From JBBQRS01 sp038214535 (GTDB lineage Bacteria > Chloroflexota > Anaerolineae > CG2-30-64-16), in assembly GCA_038214535.1 (NCBI GenBank), contig JBBQRS010000187.1, positions 1-5,639 on the forward strand: a DNA stretch of 5,639 nucleotides. The letters run 5' to 3'. The position numbers and the translations under genes are program-made. Below are positions 5,555 through 5,639 of the stretch, one piece after another. How positions within the stretch are numbered: position 1 is the first letter of the stretch; each line of letters opens with the position of its first letter. The notes under the pieces were generated by a model, which was not told the DNA's origin, searched no databases, and saw only the letters and a program-made list of their open reading frames with translations.

Positions 5555-5639
5555 ATGGGGGGGGGGCCCGGCCGCCAGGGTGGGCCCGCGGGAGCCCAAG
5601 GCACCGCCAGACACGGAGGGGGGGCCGGCGCGACACCGC
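5555..5639. other. G-rich low-complexity end, probably low-quality sequence
   Basis: The tail starts with ATG and a run of ten G (5557-5566), followed by repeated GGGCCC-like words and another run of G near 5617-5624. Its composition differs sharply from everything before it. It reads as an open frame of mostly Gly, Ala, Pro and Arg with no recognisable domain. I read it as a contig-edge artefact rather than the start of a third operon gene. Confidence 0.5.

Noticed and set aside
5555..5639. Possible start of a third operon gene at ATG 5555
   Set aside because: No ribosome binding site in front, and the product is a low-complexity Gly/Ala/Pro/Arg string within suspect sequence.

Overview
The window looks like a piece of a GC-rich bacterial chromosome. 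Gene content is about as dense as usual: five protein genes, no mobile elements, RNA genes or CRISPR. Nothing in it fixes the taxon. A stand-alone CinA/PncC protein with a WRGR-type C-terminal tail, next to an OmpR-type two-component pair, reminds me of Chloroflexota (Anaerolineae-like) genomes, but that is recall and not a demonstrated placement. The last ~85 bases are G-rich, low in complexity and unlike the rest, so the window probably ends at a poor-quality contig edge.

Layout. The left half is a minus-strand operon, read from about 2930 down to 1: an OmpR/PhoB-type response regulator (2864-2142), its HAMP-containing sensor histidine kinase (2136-721) after a 5-base gap, and a CinA/PncC-type nicotinamide-nucleotide amidase (from 665, running off the window at base 1) after a 55-base gap. 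The right half is a plus-strand operon: a MoxR-family AAA+ ATPase (3201-4166) and a membrane-anchored DUF58 protein (4222-5514, TTG start). The two operons diverge from a 336-base region (2865-3200). It holds a strong extended -10 promoter (TGGTATAAT) for the plus side, a 13-base palindrome over that promoter's -35 position, a 9-bp hairpin at the start of the plus-side leader, and a weaker promoter plus GGGT-type repeats in front of the regulator gene.

How the genes may work together. The kinase would sense an envelope or periplasmic signal through its roughly 130-residue extracytoplasmic loop and phosphorylate the regulator at Asp55. MoxR ATPases paired with DUF58 proteins are generally thought of as chaperone-like modules that act on envelope or VWA-type clients. 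The divergent arrangement makes it plausible, though unproven, that the two-component system controls both its own operon and the MoxR-DUF58 operon. The amidase deamidates NMN in pyridine-nucleotide salvage; its link to the signalling genes is only co-transcription. I see no wholly new system. The points most worth a second look are the architecture of the shared control region and the C-terminal extension on the CinA-type protein.
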